Notes: a model not told the origin generated them from the letters alone. A stretch of 64,000 bases of DNA from Cacajao melanocephalus (GCA_963573385.1 CAUYLG010026807.1:124001-188000); one strand, 5' to 3'; counted from the stretch's first letter, positions 1 through 19,517 are shown. Numbers and translations are program-made.

Positions 1-1650
1 GCTGGAGAAGTAAAAAGAGATTGCTGTTGGATTCTACCACTAAGATCCCTAGCTCTAGCAGTCTACGAAGATACCCTCTGTCTTAATCCTTTCCTAGAGG
101 AAAAAGTGTCAAGAGTTAGGGAACTCCTGGAAGAGCCATGTCTGGCCGGATTCTGGGCTTGCTCCACTGCAGAAGTTCATTGACACAGTGTTAGCGAGAG
201 TCAGCTGGGCGAGAACCACCAGGGGGCCCAGCCAGCAGCTCAGCCCCGGGAGCATTTCTAGGGTGCAGAGGACATCCTAACCAAAGCCAGAGCGTCTTCT
301 GCTCCTTCCCAGGCCTCGTGAGCAGGGTCATCTGGGACAGTACTCTTCGGAAGGGGGTTGGGCTGTACCTGCCTCCTTCCTGGCGGGTTGTGGGTTTAGG
401 AAATTTTAGGGAGGGCCTTTGCCCAAGTGCTGGCTGGAGAGCTGCAGGCCATGGGATGGCTGGGGTGGCCACGTTTCCCAGGCTCAAGGTGGGGAGCTGG
501 AACTAGGGCTTAGCCATGATGGGTGATGGGATGATGCCAGGGGCACCTACCTGGAGCAGCAGCTGAGGTTTGGGGCTTAGGCCCCACGTGGCCTCTGGCT
601 GTTACAGGACCTTCCCTCCTCTCGATCAGTCCCCAGGAGAAGGTGCTTCTGAGTGTCCCAGCTGTGTCTCCACTTGATTCCTGATCCCGAGGGAGGCTCC
701 TCCAAGACTCTATGGCACAGGTACAAGAGAACCCTCTCAGTGCAGGCAGGCATGCCTCCCAGTCCTCCCTGGCTTCCTTGAAGCTCCTCCCCAAGCCCAA
801 GCTGGCCAAGCTCCTCCCAGCTCCAACGTGCTTGTCAGTATCTCCCACAAGGCCTGTCTTGGGGAGTTCTGATGAGGTGAGAGGTACCCAGATGCACCCA
901 CAACCCCTACCCTGCCCCGGCTCCAAATTCAGGCCAGCCAGTGCCCACCCCTGGGGTGGGTGAGCTGGGAGCGACCATTCATCCCAGCTGAGTAGCAGCT
1001 GTGGGGAAAGCACTATACTGGGAGTCCAGGCACCAGCTCTGTCACTTCCCCTGTTGAGCTGGAGCACCCTACTTTCCCTTACTGGTGTGGTTTAGCCTAA
1101 ATGCACAGACAACGCCAGCAGGGCTGAGCTGGGGGAGGCCAAAGGGGTCATAGACATCACCTATTTCAGAATCATCTGTCAGGGAAGACTTGCTAAAATG
1201 CAGGTGGAAGGGCCCTACCTTGATCCACTGAACTTGAATCTCCGGGCGGGTGTTTGGGAACCTGCATTTTAACAAGTCCCCCACATGGGTGCCTATGAAG
1301 TAAGACTCAGTGCACTGACGACACACTGGAAAAGGGCAGACAAGACCAAGTATAATCTGCATAAAGGAGTCGTCGGTCCCTTTTCTGAAAGCAGCATCAC
1401 AGGTGCCCGATCTCTGCAGCCGGGCTAGCCAGGGAGCCCCGGGAGCTTGCTAAATCCTCCCTAGCTCTCATTTTCCTCATGGGCAAAATAAAGATTGGAG
1501 GTGATCTCTTGGGCCCGTCCACATTTGAAATTATGGATGCAGGAAGAGGTGAACCCACTGAGAAACGAATTTAAAACAAAGTTCAGGGTGAGGCAATTTA
1601 ACTGGTATTCTCCCCCTTATAATTTGCTTCTTCTTAAATATTCCTGTTTT
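1..1650. other. Single-copy DNA, no gene recognised
   Basis: No coding exon is recognisable on either strand. The open frames here are short, mutually overlapping and show no family motifs. By remembered human gene order this could be intron or upstream DNA of TMEM63C on the minus strand, but nothing in the sequence proves that. A MER5-like fragment lies within it. Confidence 0.5.
1160..1325. mobile_element. MER5-like hAT-Charlie fragment
   Basis: The order 'cagaatcatctg', 'cttgctaaaatgcag', 'gggccctacc', 'gaatctccggg', 'gcattttaacaag' follows the MER5A/B non-autonomous DNA transposon. It is diverged and lacks clear terminal repeats. Confidence 0.55.
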
Positions 1651-1652
1651 GT

Positions 1653-1782
1653 TTGGTTTTGTTTGAGATGGGGTCTCACTATGTTGTCCAAGCTGGTCTC
1701 CAACACCTGGGCTCAATTTGATCCTCCCGCCTCCGCCTCCTGCGTAGCTGGGATCACAGACACACGCCACCACGCCTGGCTT
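1653..1782 (-). mobile_element. Partial Alu (single arm)
   Basis: It begins with 'gagatggggtctcactatg' and ends at 'cacgcctggc', about one Alu arm in antisense. It is an old, truncated copy. Confidence 0.75.
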
Positions 1783-1869
1783 TCAATATGCTCTTTAAAT
1801 TCTGAAAATAACATGCTTAGGAAAAAAAATCAAACGATTCAAAATAATACACAATGAAAATGACATCTC

Positions 1870-2182
1870 TGCTGGGTATGGTGGCTCACACCTATAATCC
1901 TAGCACTTTGGGAGGCTGAGGTGGGGGGTTCACTTGAGCCCACGGGGCCAGCCTCAGCAACATGGCAAAACCCTGGTTCCACAAAAGCATTAAAAAAAAT
2001 CAGCTGGGTGTGGTGGTGTCCGCTTATAGTCTTGGCTACTTGGGAAGCTGAGGGGGGAGGATTGCTTAAACCCAGCAGGTCGAGGCTGCAGTGAGTCATA
2101 ATAGTGCCACTGCATTCCAGCGCGTGTGACAGAGCAAGAGCCTGTCTCTAAAAAAAAAAAAAAAAGAAAGAAAAAAGAAATA
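1870..2182 (+). mobile_element. AluJ-like element
   Basis: Both arms are present, from 'gctgggtatggtggctcac' to an A-rich tail at about 2150-2180. Divergence is high, as expected for an old J-type copy. Confidence 0.85.
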
Positions 2183-2283
2183 TAGCATGGATGTCCCTGC
2201 CATCTCAGACCTATGCCCCACTCTCCAAAATAAATATCATCAAGTTTCCTAAATTTTCCTTGAGAATTTTTTTCAGGAATGTG

Positions 2284-2330
2284 GACACACACACACACAC
2301 ACATACATACATATATATAGACACATATAT
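2284..2330. repeat. (CA)n/(TA)n microsatellite
   Basis: Alternating CA units run into CATA and TATA units, 3' of the preceding Alu. Confidence 0.85.
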
Positions 2331-2517
2331 CTCTATGCCTGCATCTTTATTTTAGACCCAACCAGGAACATATTCCCAGCACTTATATTTGCTTTGCTAA
2401 TTAACATACATCACACATCTCTGCATACAGCACAGACAGATCCCTCCATTCTTTTAATAGCTCATAGTGTTCCACTGAACCAATGCACTACAATTTCTGT
2501 GAATCTGTCCTTGTTGA

Positions 2518-2882
<365 letters not shown>

Positions 2883-3414
2883 TACATCTTTGACTCTGTA
2901 TCTTTGTGCACATATGTGAGGCTAGCTAGAGGATATCCCTGGGTCAAAACTTATGTGAACCTAACATTCTGGTAGATATTGTCAAGTTGCCCTGCAATGA
3001 GGGTGAACCAGTTAGCTCTGCCCCTGCAACTCATGAGGGTGCCTGTTTTTCTCCACCCTCACACAGTGTGGATTATCAGACTGTTAGATTTTGCAGTGAG
3101 TTTAAAAATGGTATCTTGTTTCAATTTGTAATTCAGTTGTCAAAAAGGACAGACATGTTTTCATGTTTATTGACTGACTGGCCTTTGCACTTATTTTTCT
3201 GTGAATTGTCTGTTTCTGTCCTTTCTAATTTGTCTTATTGATTTTTTAAGTTTTTCTAAATTATGGCAATTAACTTCTTATCATGTGTATTGCAAATTGT
3301 CATTCATCTCTTTTTGACTTTATTTACGGCAGCTTTGCACTTGCTTCAAAAGCCTTTCCCATCTGAGAATCATGAAAGTATTTGTCCATCTTTTCCACTT
3401 GTATTGTTGAAGGT

Positions 3415-3497
3415 TTCTTCTTCTTCTTCTCTTTTTCCTCTTCCTCCTCTTCTTCTTCTCCTTCTTCCTCCTCTTCCTCTTTCATCTTCGTCTTATT
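3415..3497. repeat. Pyrimidine tract (CTT/CCT-rich)
   Basis: An imperfect run of TTC, CTT and CCT units next to the A-tail side of an antisense Alu. It probably grew from that tail. Confidence 0.8.
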
Positions 3498-3655
3498 CAT
3501 TTTTGAGACAGGGTCTCACTTTATCGCCCAGGCTGGAGTACAGTGACATAATCATAGCTCACTGCGGCCTCGGACTCCTGGGCTCAAGTGACTCTCCTCC
3601 CTCAGCCACCCGAGTAGCTGCAACTACAGGCACACATTACCACACTGGGCTGTTT
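3498..3655 (-). mobile_element. Truncated Alu
   Basis: It starts at 'ttttgagacagggtctcac' and stops after about one arm, before the internal A-rich linker. Confidence 0.75.
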
Positions 3656-3844
3656 TCTTTCTTTTTAAAATATCTTTGCCACCTCTAGAATTTATTTAGG
3701 TGTAGGGATTGTGGTAGGACACAGCTTTATTATTTTTTTTTCAAAGGGCTACACAGTTGTCCTAAAGTCATGTTTGAATAATCCATTTCCTGCTCCCCCA
3801 CCCCAAATCCTCCTTCTAAATTCAAAATCCCAATTTGCCTATGT

Positions 3845-4115
3845 AGGAGGATGGATACAAAGAGAATAAACTTGGAGTCAAGTGCTTGGCTCAAATTTCC
3901 ACTCTACTGGACCTTTTTAAGAAGTTTTTCTAAATTAAGGCAATTACCTTCTTGTCATGTGTATTGCTAATTGCCATTCATCTCTTTTGCCTACCCTTTC
4001 TGTGCCTCAGGTTCCTCATCTAAAAATGGAGATAACAATAATGCCAACTGCATGGAGTTGTTATGAAGATAAAATGAGTTATTACAGCTAAAGTGTGTAG
4101 AAAGATACAAATAAT
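3845..4115 (+). mobile_element. MIR with a foreign 67-bp patch
   Basis: MIR-like text ('cttggagtcaagtgcttgg', then 'tgtgcctcaggttcctcatc', then 'agttgttatgaagataaaatg') is interrupted at 3922-3988. The interruption matches 3248-3314 at 62 of 67 positions. The part of MIR normally between these blocks is missing. Confidence 0.6.
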
Positions 4116-4117
4116 AT

Positions 4118-4572
4118 ATGCTGCCCACAAGAGGCTCACCTTAGATGTAAAGGCTCACATAGGTGGAAAGTGAAAAGATGAAAAAAGTTATTCCATGCAA
4201 ATGGTAACCAAAAGAAAGCAAGGATGGCCATATTTATACCAGTCAAAAGCTGCCATGAAGGATAAAGGAGGCTATTACATAATTATAAAGGGTCAATTCA
4301 CCAGGAATATATAACAATTATAAATATATACGCACCTAACAGCAGAGCACCCAAATATAAGAAGCAATATTGACAAATAATAATTGGAGATTTCAGTTCT
4401 CCTTTCAATAATGGATAGAACAACCAGGCACCAGATCAATAAGAAAATGGAGAACTTGCACAATGCCATAGACCAACTGGACCTAACTGGCATATGCAAA
4501 AGACTTCTCCAAACAGCAGCAGAATACACATTATCTCAAGCACATACGGAACATTGTCCAGGATAGATCACA
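4118..4572 (+). mobile_element. L1M ORF2 fragment (endonuclease region)
   Basis: The order 'ccacaagaggctcacctta', 'ttccatgcaaatggtaacc', 'caattataaatatatacgca' and 'aataatggatagaacaacca' is that of the ORF2 5' part in old L1s. Frames are broken. It stops where the hairpin at 4585-4645 begins. Confidence 0.75.
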
Positions 4573-4584
4573 GGTACAGGATAG

Positions 4585-4645
4585 ATCCTTTACCTGTAGA
4601 TTAAGCTAGATGCTTTACCTGTAGATGAGGCTACAGGTAAAGGAT
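4585..4645. repeat. Inverted repeat with a nested hairpin
   Basis: A 15-nt arm (4585-4599) has a perfect inverted copy at 4631-4645. A second direct copy of 12 nt (4613-4624) lies between them and can form a 12-bp stem with 4631-4642 around a 6-nt loop. Confidence 0.9.
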
Positions 4646-4649
4646 AGGA

Positions 4650-5643
<994 letters not shown>

Positions 5644-6240
5644 CACTTATATGACTTTTTATTTCTTTTGAGCTATTAGTTCAAAAGAGCTGTTAATTAC
5701 ATTAACAGTTTTTCTACTATGGAGTCTATATTTCTGGAATATAGCCCCACTTGCTTGTGGTATGTTCATTTTTTAACAGAATGCTGTGTGAGTGCATTTA
5801 CTGCTATTTAAGAATTTTGCACCACTATTCATAAGATTTTTAAGTTATTTTTCTCTTTTTTGTGCTATTTTTGTCAAGGTTTGGTATCCATATTGTTTGG
5901 ACTTCATAGAATAATTTAAAATTTCTCCTTCTCTGTGATTTGGTGTAGTTGGTGCAGTTTAAATAATATGGCATAATCTGTGCCTTGGAGGTTTGATAGA
6001 AACGAGAAGCTATCTAAACCTTAGTTTTTTTGGAGAGGAATTTTATGAAAACTCAGTTTCTTCACTGATTATTGGTTTATTGGGATTTTCTCTCTCTCCT
6101 GAGGTCAAACTGATGATTTACATTTTCCCAGAAAATCATCAGTTTCAGCTGGTTTTCAACTGGATTTATATATGGCCAAACACAGTACCAATCACAATAA
6201 TAATTTTTTCTATTTTCTCTGTATCAGCAGCTATTTCCCC
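5644..6240 (-). mobile_element. Probable old L1 ORF2, antisense
   Basis: Stretches such as 'gagctattagttcaaaagag', 'tcttcactgattattggttt' and 'ttttctctctctcctgaggt' resemble antisense L1M ORF2. It is very diverged, so the assignment is tentative. Confidence 0.4.
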
Positions 6241-6244
6241 ATTT

Positions 6245-6885
6245 TAATGTTCGATTTTGTACATTTGCCTCAATCCTTTCCTAACCCCCATTAGACTATC
6301 TCATTTCTAAAAAATCATAAAATGACACATGATTTCCCCCCCAGGAACCTATTTACTATATACACAACTCAGAAATAGAAGGGCTGAAATCAGAGAATGG
6401 GATGAGACAGCAGCAGAGGGACAGCTTGATACAGTCAATCAACAAACGTTTCAGAAGTGCAAGGAGCCGGCATAGGTATTCCCTGGCTTTAAACACCGAC
6501 AGCTGTTTACCCAACTCCCCCACCCCAGTGAAACCTGCCAGCTCCCTGCGTCCTTCACACCCAGCCCTCACCTCCTCTTGGACCCTTTCCTGACTCCCCA
6601 GGGAGATGTGGGGGAAGGGCACCTTTCCATCCACATCTCAGATTACTTTTCTTCAACTTTGAAAAATTCATTTAAACCAACTGAATTAACAGACATAAAC
6701 ATGCTGTCATTTTTGCTTCAGCTGTTCTTTGTTAAATGAAGTGTTACGAGTTAGAAGTCCTTCCTTTCCCCCTTCACTCTCAGCTCCTTCTCCCTCCAAG
6801 GCACCACAAGCATGCGCTTGGTAGGCACTGAAACAGAAATCAGTAAATCCGTAAATCATAGCTAGTACTGTTTTGTGATTTTTAT
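6245..6885. other. Single-copy DNA, nothing recognised
   Basis: No exon, RNA gene or known repeat was recognised. A C-rich stretch near 6510-6600 gives short overlapping open frames on both strands without family features. Confidence 0.45.
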
Positions 6886-6893
6886 GAAAATTA

Positions 6894-7241
<348 letters not shown>

Positions 7242-7392
7242 TCACTAATGATATTGTTTTGCAATTTCCTTTTTTTGCAACATTGTTTTTGAAATTTACT
7301 TATGTTAATACAGAATGTATCTGTATGAGTCTGTACATTTATATCACCTTTGCTAAGGTATAATTTATGTAAAATTCCCTAATCCCACATAG

Positions 7393-7725
<333 letters not shown>

Positions 7726-7784
7726 CAATATCACAGTTTTAATCATTATTCTATTATTGCAGATATTGAGGTTGAGGTCTCTTT

Positions 7785-8056
7785 TTATTTTTCTGTTTGG
7801 TTGCCCAGGCTGTAGTGCAGTGGCACGATCATAGCTCACAGAAACCTCAAACTCCTGGACTTAAGCAATCCTCCCACCTCAGCCCCCAGGAAGCTGGGAC
7901 TACAGGTACACACCACCCCACTTGGCTAATTTGTTTTAGTAGATACAAGGTCTTGCTGTGTTGTCTAGGCTGGTCTTGAACTCCTGGGCTCAAGCAATCC
8001 TCCCACCTGGGCCTCCCAAAGTGCTGGGATTACAGGCATGAGCCACAGCACCCAGC
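7785..8056 (-). mobile_element. Alu element, 3' end truncated
   Basis: An antisense copy that begins at 'ttgcccaggctgtagtgc', without the usual poly-T and 'gagacagg' start. It ends 'ccacagcacccagcc'. Confidence 0.85.
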
Positions 8057-8059
8057 CAA

Positions 8060-9795
8060 GACCTTTTTTTTTTTTTTTTTTGCATTTCAAGCATTGCTAC
8101 CCTAGATACCCTTGGAACTGTTTCTTATGCACATGTGTAAGTTTCTCTAGGTAACGTACACCTAGATGTGAAACCATTAGTCATAAAGTATATATGTTCA
8201 GTTTTATTAGCCCTTGCCCGCATGTCTTGTGGAGCTTTGTATTGCTATTTTCACAGAATGTTATTATTTTTCACAAGCTATTGTCACTAAGCCATTCCCT
8301 TGTTTACCCACCCCCTTCCCCAGGAATTACTGGAGGGCGTATGTGACCGGCACTCAACAAACACTTGATAAGCAAAAGGATGAGCTCACTCTCTAGCAGA
8401 AGAGATGGACTCAGTGTGTTAAGGGCATTCAAGGCGGTTGAGATCTCATCTGGCTGAGATCCAGGGAGGGCTTCATCAAGGAGATAGCATTTGAATTGGT
8501 CTTTGAAGAGAAGGAAGACTGAACAGATGAGGACAGGGATAACAGCAAGGACTGGGATGGGGAGGGGTGGTGGCTCAGATAGTCCCGGGCACGTTTGATT
8601 TGCCAGAGCAATGGTTCTTAGCCGAGCTGGGGTGAGATGGGGCAGAAAACTCAGGCATGTGTATTTTGTAAAAACTTCAAGTGCATCTGACAACCCCCCA
8701 CACCCCTACAAATAACCCTTGAGTGGGAGCATAGAGCGTGGGACGGGAGCCTCACTGGAGAAGGCAGGTGGGGCTTACTCCAAGATGAGCCTTCAATGGC
8801 AGGCTCTGGGCCAGAGAAGACTCAAAGGTAACTCCCAGGGGAAGTAGGCAGAGTCACGGGGACACCAGGCCCTGGGATAGGGCTGGATTGAAAAGCCTGC
8901 TCTTCCCAATCGCTTCCCCTCCTCTGTTTCTGGGAACAGATCCGGGCTGCTCTGGCAGAGGTTCCCTCCCCAGCCACACAGGAGGGTGCTGGGACTGGGG
9001 CTCCTTCTGCTCCTCCACTTGGCTGCTCTGTGACCCAGGCCAGGGGCTTCCTGTCCCTTGCTCCATGCAGCACAAGCTGCATGTATGTGCCTGGCCCAGG
9101 GCCCAAAGGAGCCCCTCTATGGAGCGTGGGGCCTGGGCCTGGCTAGGCTGGGTTCCCTTCCTCTGCTTTGGCTCAGCCCCTTGGAACCTGGGTGGGGGTG
9201 GGGTGGGAATCTTAGCCTTCCACGTTTCCTGTTCCCATGACACGAGGTGTCCTTCAGCAGAACCCGCTTCTGGGCGCCCTGCCCAGAGTGGAGGGGAAGG
9301 GGAGAAATGCACAACCTTCTCTTCCAAGTCCTTTTGTCTCAAGCAACTTCAGCAAAACCACCAGCCCCAGCAGTAGGAGGTGAGCTCAGGACGTGTCAGC
9401 TGTGCTCGGGAGGACAGCGCACAGATGACTCCCCTGGACACAGACTGGCCACGGCCCCAGTATGGATTCTGCTGTTTTGGTGTGTGAGTGTGGTTGCGGC
9501 TGTCACAACCTCTCAAGCCACAGCTTTCTCATCTATTGAGCCGGCGACTCAGACCTGCTTTCTCTCCCAAGGCGTGGAGAAGATTAAAAAGTAATGACAG
9601 GGAATGTGAGGCCGCTGAGTGGCTCCAGGGCCTCAAGCCAGGCTCACTGTTCAGGCTGTGGTTCTTCTGGTACCTGAGAAAGTCTTCCTAAGCCAGGCCT
9701 AGCTGACATTCCTGGGCACATGAGGCCCCAGCCAAGGAGGGATCCTTGGTCCAGCAGCAGCTTATTCATTGTATGAAAGGACACTCCCTGTCCAC
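8060..9795. other. Mostly single-copy DNA, no gene recognised
   Basis: A T-run at 8065-8083 starts the stretch. The segment near 8450-8530 resembles an old repeat of the 'gagggcttcatcaaggag' type. The GC-richer part 8880-9480 is open in several frames on both strands, but overlapping frames and the absence of motifs argue against coding. Confidence 0.45.
8606..8700. mobile_element. MER5-like fragment
   Basis: The order 'caatggttcttagc', 'ggcatgtgtattttgtaaaa' and 'gcatctgaca' follows the MER5 pattern. It is short and diverged. Confidence 0.45.
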
Positions 9796-9796
9796 A

Positions 9797-9856
9797 CCAC
9801 ACACACACATGCACACACACACAGACATACACACACACACACACACACACACACCC
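9797..9856. repeat. (CA)n microsatellite
   Basis: Alternating CA units with a few TG and GA interruptions. The pure core runs from about 9829 to 9853. Confidence 0.95.
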
Positions 9857-9914
9857 TCTGGTTCTGAGGAAATTCCCCCTCTGCCAGGTCCTCAGGGATG
9901 TGAAGCCTTTTTGT

Positions 9915-10234
<320 letters not shown>

Positions 10235-10313
10235 TAATAGTGCCTGGAGCAGCTGACACTGAGGGTCAGCCATTGTTGGACATCGTTTGGTGTCACCAAA
10301 AAGCATGGTCTGG

Positions 10314-14725
<4,412 letters not shown>

Positions 14726-14729
14726 TCCT

Positions 14730-15130
14730 TCCCCGCCCCCTCCCCGTGCGGGACCTGCATCCTGCGCTCCTTCTCCCAGCCCGACCAGCCCGGGGCACTG
14801 CACCCGTGTCGCGTGCTCACCACATCTGCGTCCTCAGCACTCGGCCCCAGCCCCAGGCTCGGCGCTCAGGCCGCCAGGCTGTGGTGACAGGCTCCACGCT
14901 CCCCACCTGGGAGGAGACTGCCAGCGGGTCCTCCTCCTCGCCGGCCGGGCGAAGCCAGCCCCACCTGGCAAGGGACTGTCAGCAAATTCCCCTCTGCATC
15001 ACCGCGGGTGAGGCATCCCGGCGCCTCCCGAGCAGGGACCAACCTTGGCCCCGCCCCAAAGCTGCTCTGACCCGCCGGGGAACCCAGGCTGGCGGATGCT
15101 ATGCGAAGACCCAGGCTCCGCCTCAGAAAC
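14730..15130. promoter_or_regulatory. Small CpG cluster, candidate promoter
   Basis: CpG is locally dense, roughly twenty sites in 14850-15110 by eye. GC-box-like 'ccccgcccc' occurs near 14730 and 15050. The surrounding DNA is CpG-poor, so methylation-free germline status is plausible. On the minus strand, 'gtggtgagcac' near 14815-14825 would be a usable splice donor. By remembered human synteny, TMEM63C starts some tens of kb from ZDHHC22 in the opposite direction, which would place its first exon about here. I see no coding sequence, so both the link to TMEM63C and the promoter call are inference. Confidence 0.35.
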
Positions 15131-16370
15131 CCTGCCGCTAACCAGGAACCATCTGCAAATTACTAGCTCAAACGCACAAGGCTGCCGGTCCCTGGCTCCA
15201 GCTTGCTCCAGCTCCCCTGATGCATTGGGCCTTGGCAGCTCCTTTGCCACCTCCCCTGCCCTCTCTCAGGCATGTCCCCTTTCCCAGTCTTCTTAGTCCC
15301 ATCAGCCAGAAGCAAGAAAAGCCAGCCCACTCCTACAAAGGTAGCGCTCTGCCCCGCCCAAGGACCAGGTCCTGGCACTGGCCCAGTGGCTGGTACCCAG
15401 CTGCCACCCAGGCCCCTTCTTCCCCAGCAAAGGAGCAACCTACAATTGGCCACAGCCCCACCCGGGAGGCCCAGGGGAGTGGGCCACACTCCTGCAGGTC
15501 TCAGAGTTTCATCAAAGTCCTGGCCACTCTGCTACAGACCCTAGTATTGACCCTGAGGACAGGTGCCAGTGTTTGCAACCCCCAAAGATCGGTGTGCAAA
15601 ACAAGGGGCAGTAGTAAACAGCCTCTCCCTCCCAGGCAGGGGCCTAGGCACATTTATGTCATAGTCATTATCGGGCACTTGCAGTACAGTAGCTAATTGG
15701 GAAGGAGCCACGCCCAACCCTCTCTGAAAGTGGCTCCCTTTCACCAGCTAGGGCTGTTAGCAATATGATAAGAAGGCCACAGAGGACCCCGTGTGAACAC
15801 AAGGTCATGAGGTGCCAGAGGAGGGGGTCAAAGGCTGGTTATGCTTTCATGGGTTGATTTCCCCATAACCAGCAGCACAGCACCCCCTTCCACACAACCC
15901 CGCCAGGCTGGCGCACCCTGGTCATCTCCCTCTTTCCTTGACCCCCTGGTTCTCACGACCCAACCACCCCACGAAGACCCAAGGGTGAGCCACGTAGACA
16001 GATTCTGCCGAAGTCTATTAATTATCCACTCACTCACCCACTCATTCTTTTATCTTTTTCATTCACGGGACTGGAAGGCTTTGATCATCTCTTCTGCAGT
16101 GGCAGCAGGGCATCAGGGTCTAGGTTCTAGCCCCAGCTCAGTGGCTATCACTCTGTGCAACCTTGGGTAGCTCCCTTGATCTCTCTTTGTTTTTCCCTCT
16201 CATCTGTAATTCTGAGAGGGCTGGGCTAGTTGGGGTCTCAGACCCCTATGCCCTGACACGTTTATTCTCCTCTTCCAGGATAAAGCCTGGCGGGTACAAA
16301 GACAAACCAGATCAATATAAGAGTAGTGCTGGGAACGCTAGCTGCCTGTATTCAGTTCTAGCTGGGCCAC
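15131..16370. other. Single-copy DNA, no gene recognised
   Basis: No exon or repeat that I can name. The flanks of the CpG cluster return to ordinary composition by about 15200. Confidence 0.45.
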
Positions 16371-16374
16371 CTAA

Positions 16375-16525
16375 AAGTGGAACTTAACCTCTCTGTGCTT
16401 CATTTTTTTTTTTTTTGCATATGGAAAATGGGGGAAACAATAATCATAAGCTTAAAGGGTGACTATGAGGATTAAATGAAATACTGTATACAAAATAAAT
16501 GCTCTGCAAATATTCATTGTTGTTG
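16375..16525 (+). mobile_element. MIR element
   Basis: 'aacttaacctctctgtgctt', a T-run, 'atggaaaatgggggaaacaa' and 'gactatgaggattaaatgaa' are in MIR order. Confidence 0.75.
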
Positions 16526-16698
16526 CTGTAGTTATGCTATTCATAGTCTGGTGGGACAGCATAAATTCGCAACAAAAGCAGTTTGTCTTTTCCTTCTCTG
16601 CTTCATCATCACAGAAGCTGTTGTTAAGCCCATACCCAAACCACTCCAGCTCCTAGAGGAAAAACCTGATAAGCATCAAGGACACGCCATAAAGAGAG

Positions 16699-17132
<434 letters not shown>

Positions 17133-17205
17133 AACAGGAGGGAAGGGGAGGGGAGGGGAGGAGCGGAGAAAGGGGATGGGAAGAAAAGGGAGGAGAACCC
17201 GAACC
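17133..17205. repeat. Purine-rich GGGGA tract
   Basis: Imperfect GGGA/GGAG units immediately follow the Alu monomer. Confidence 0.8.
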
Positions 17206-17685
17206 CGTGGAGATGCCAGGTGGGCTGTGTGGTGAAAGAGGTGACCCCAATGTCCCAACCAACCACCTAGATGAGTGTCAGGCTTGTAGAAGGTTCTCAA
17301 TTAAAGTGTATGGGGATGAATAACTGAGGCTTTCAAAAGAAAGGCCCTTCTGGCCTGTGACTCGGAAAACACTGACCACACTCTCACTTGTGCCTTTGGC
17401 CTGAGTTGTCAAATCTGAAATATTATGCCTGTTATTGCCTTCATGACTGCGTTGTTAACCTCTAATGTCTTCTCTAGGAACATAATCCAGACCAATATAA
17501 AAGAAACAAAAGGGCTCTGAGTATCCCTCACAGGTGGAACTGTCTGACACACTCAGGGGCTTTTTCTGCAGATCACCTTGTATCTTCAGTTGGAGCCCAC
17601 CTTCATTTACTCCACACAAAATTTCAACAGATCCGGAGTGGCAGAGACGGCTAAGAGCCCCCTATACCTTTTCTTTCCCTCTTCC
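17206..17685. other. Single-copy DNA, nothing recognised
   Basis: No exon or named repeat was seen. Confidence 0.4.
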
Positions 17686-17689
17686 TTTT

Positions 17690-18112
17690 TACAGTAGAGC
17701 TCCCAAGGTTAAAACCTGGATATATGACTTCCCTATTACAGACCACATATCCCAGAACCCCTCACAGCCAGGTGGAGCTATGAACTAAGTACTAGCCAGT
17801 AAGATGTGAGTGGAAGTAATAGGCTTCATTTCTGGGCCACATCCTGAAAAGGAAGCTGGCTGTTCTCTACTTCATCTTTCCCCTTTGTGAAAACTGGGAT
17901 GTGGATAGGGGGTGGAGGGGAGGGCAGCCTTGATGATGCTGACCAGGACATCTCCCTGGAGATGGCCAAGCATCAAGGCAGAAAGAACCTGAGTCACAAG
18001 ATGACCTGGAGAAGCACCCAGCTGACCCCCTTGCATTTTTCCAGGGAGAGCAATAACCTTGTAAAGCCACTGTTGTCTTGTCTGTGTTGCAGCAGCTGAA
18101 CCAATAGCCTAA
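17690..18112 (+). mobile_element. Old LTR-like repeat, family not named
   Basis: It shows 'gccagtaagatgtgagtgga', a late 'gtaaagccactgttgtcttg' and a close near 'cagctgaaccaatagcctaa'. The same architecture recurs in part at 33135-33275, 40425-40915 and 46050-47040, so it is a dispersed family. Confidence 0.5.
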
Positions 18113-18752
18113 AGGATAAGCCTACTTCCTGATTTTCAAACCCACAGCAGATGAGCAAGAGCGTGTTAGAAGGAGAAAGGACTAATAAGAAAGCAAGTAC
18201 AGTGAAAAGGGCAAAAGTCAAGAGCAAGAGAAGAGAGAACAATGATTTAAAAAAAAAAACAACTTAGGAGTTTGGAGTCATTTAGCATAAGGTCATTCCA
18301 ACAGGCCTTGAAGGCCTCATTGTATCACAAGGTAGTTGTGGAAATGTGCTCAGAACAACCATCCCGCATCACTAGAAGAAGTCATTGACCAAATATTTTA
18401 TTTTAAAGGAAAGCATCTGTATATTTAGAAAGTATTTCCAATCAAAAGTGGTTAAAATGGAATAAAGTTTGTATATTAGGGGGAGAAACCTCAACATCTG
18501 GCAAACTCAGTTATCCAAAATGATATCTTTCTTCAATGATAAGAAATCAGAGATTAGATTCATTTATATTTACTGTCTCCCTCATTAGATTATAAATCCT
18601 TTTAAGGTCAGGTTATGTCTCCTTTTTCTTTTAATTTTTAATATGGAGCACAGTGCCTTGACTCAATAAATACTTTCTGATGGCTTTGGGGATGAAGTCT
18701 ATGTTACCTTGGGTGACAGAGCTTAGGAAGTTCCCACTAGCTGATTTGAAAC
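18113..18752. other. Single-copy/AT-rich DNA
   Basis: Nothing assignable except a short 'agcacagtgccttgactcaataaata' type tail of an old MIR/L2-like repeat near 18645-18680. Confidence 0.4.
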
Positions 18753-18847
18753 ACAGATGCCTCCTCGACTTAGGGCGATGGCGTTACATCCTGACAGACC
18801 CATCATAAACAGAGAATAGCATAAGTTGAAAATGCATTTAATCCACC

Positions 18848-19517
<670 letters not shown>

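Noticed and set aside
9797..9856. Regular CA spacing considered as an array
   Set aside because: It is a simple dinucleotide microsatellite, not a CRISPR-type repeat-spacer array, which would not be expected in a primate.
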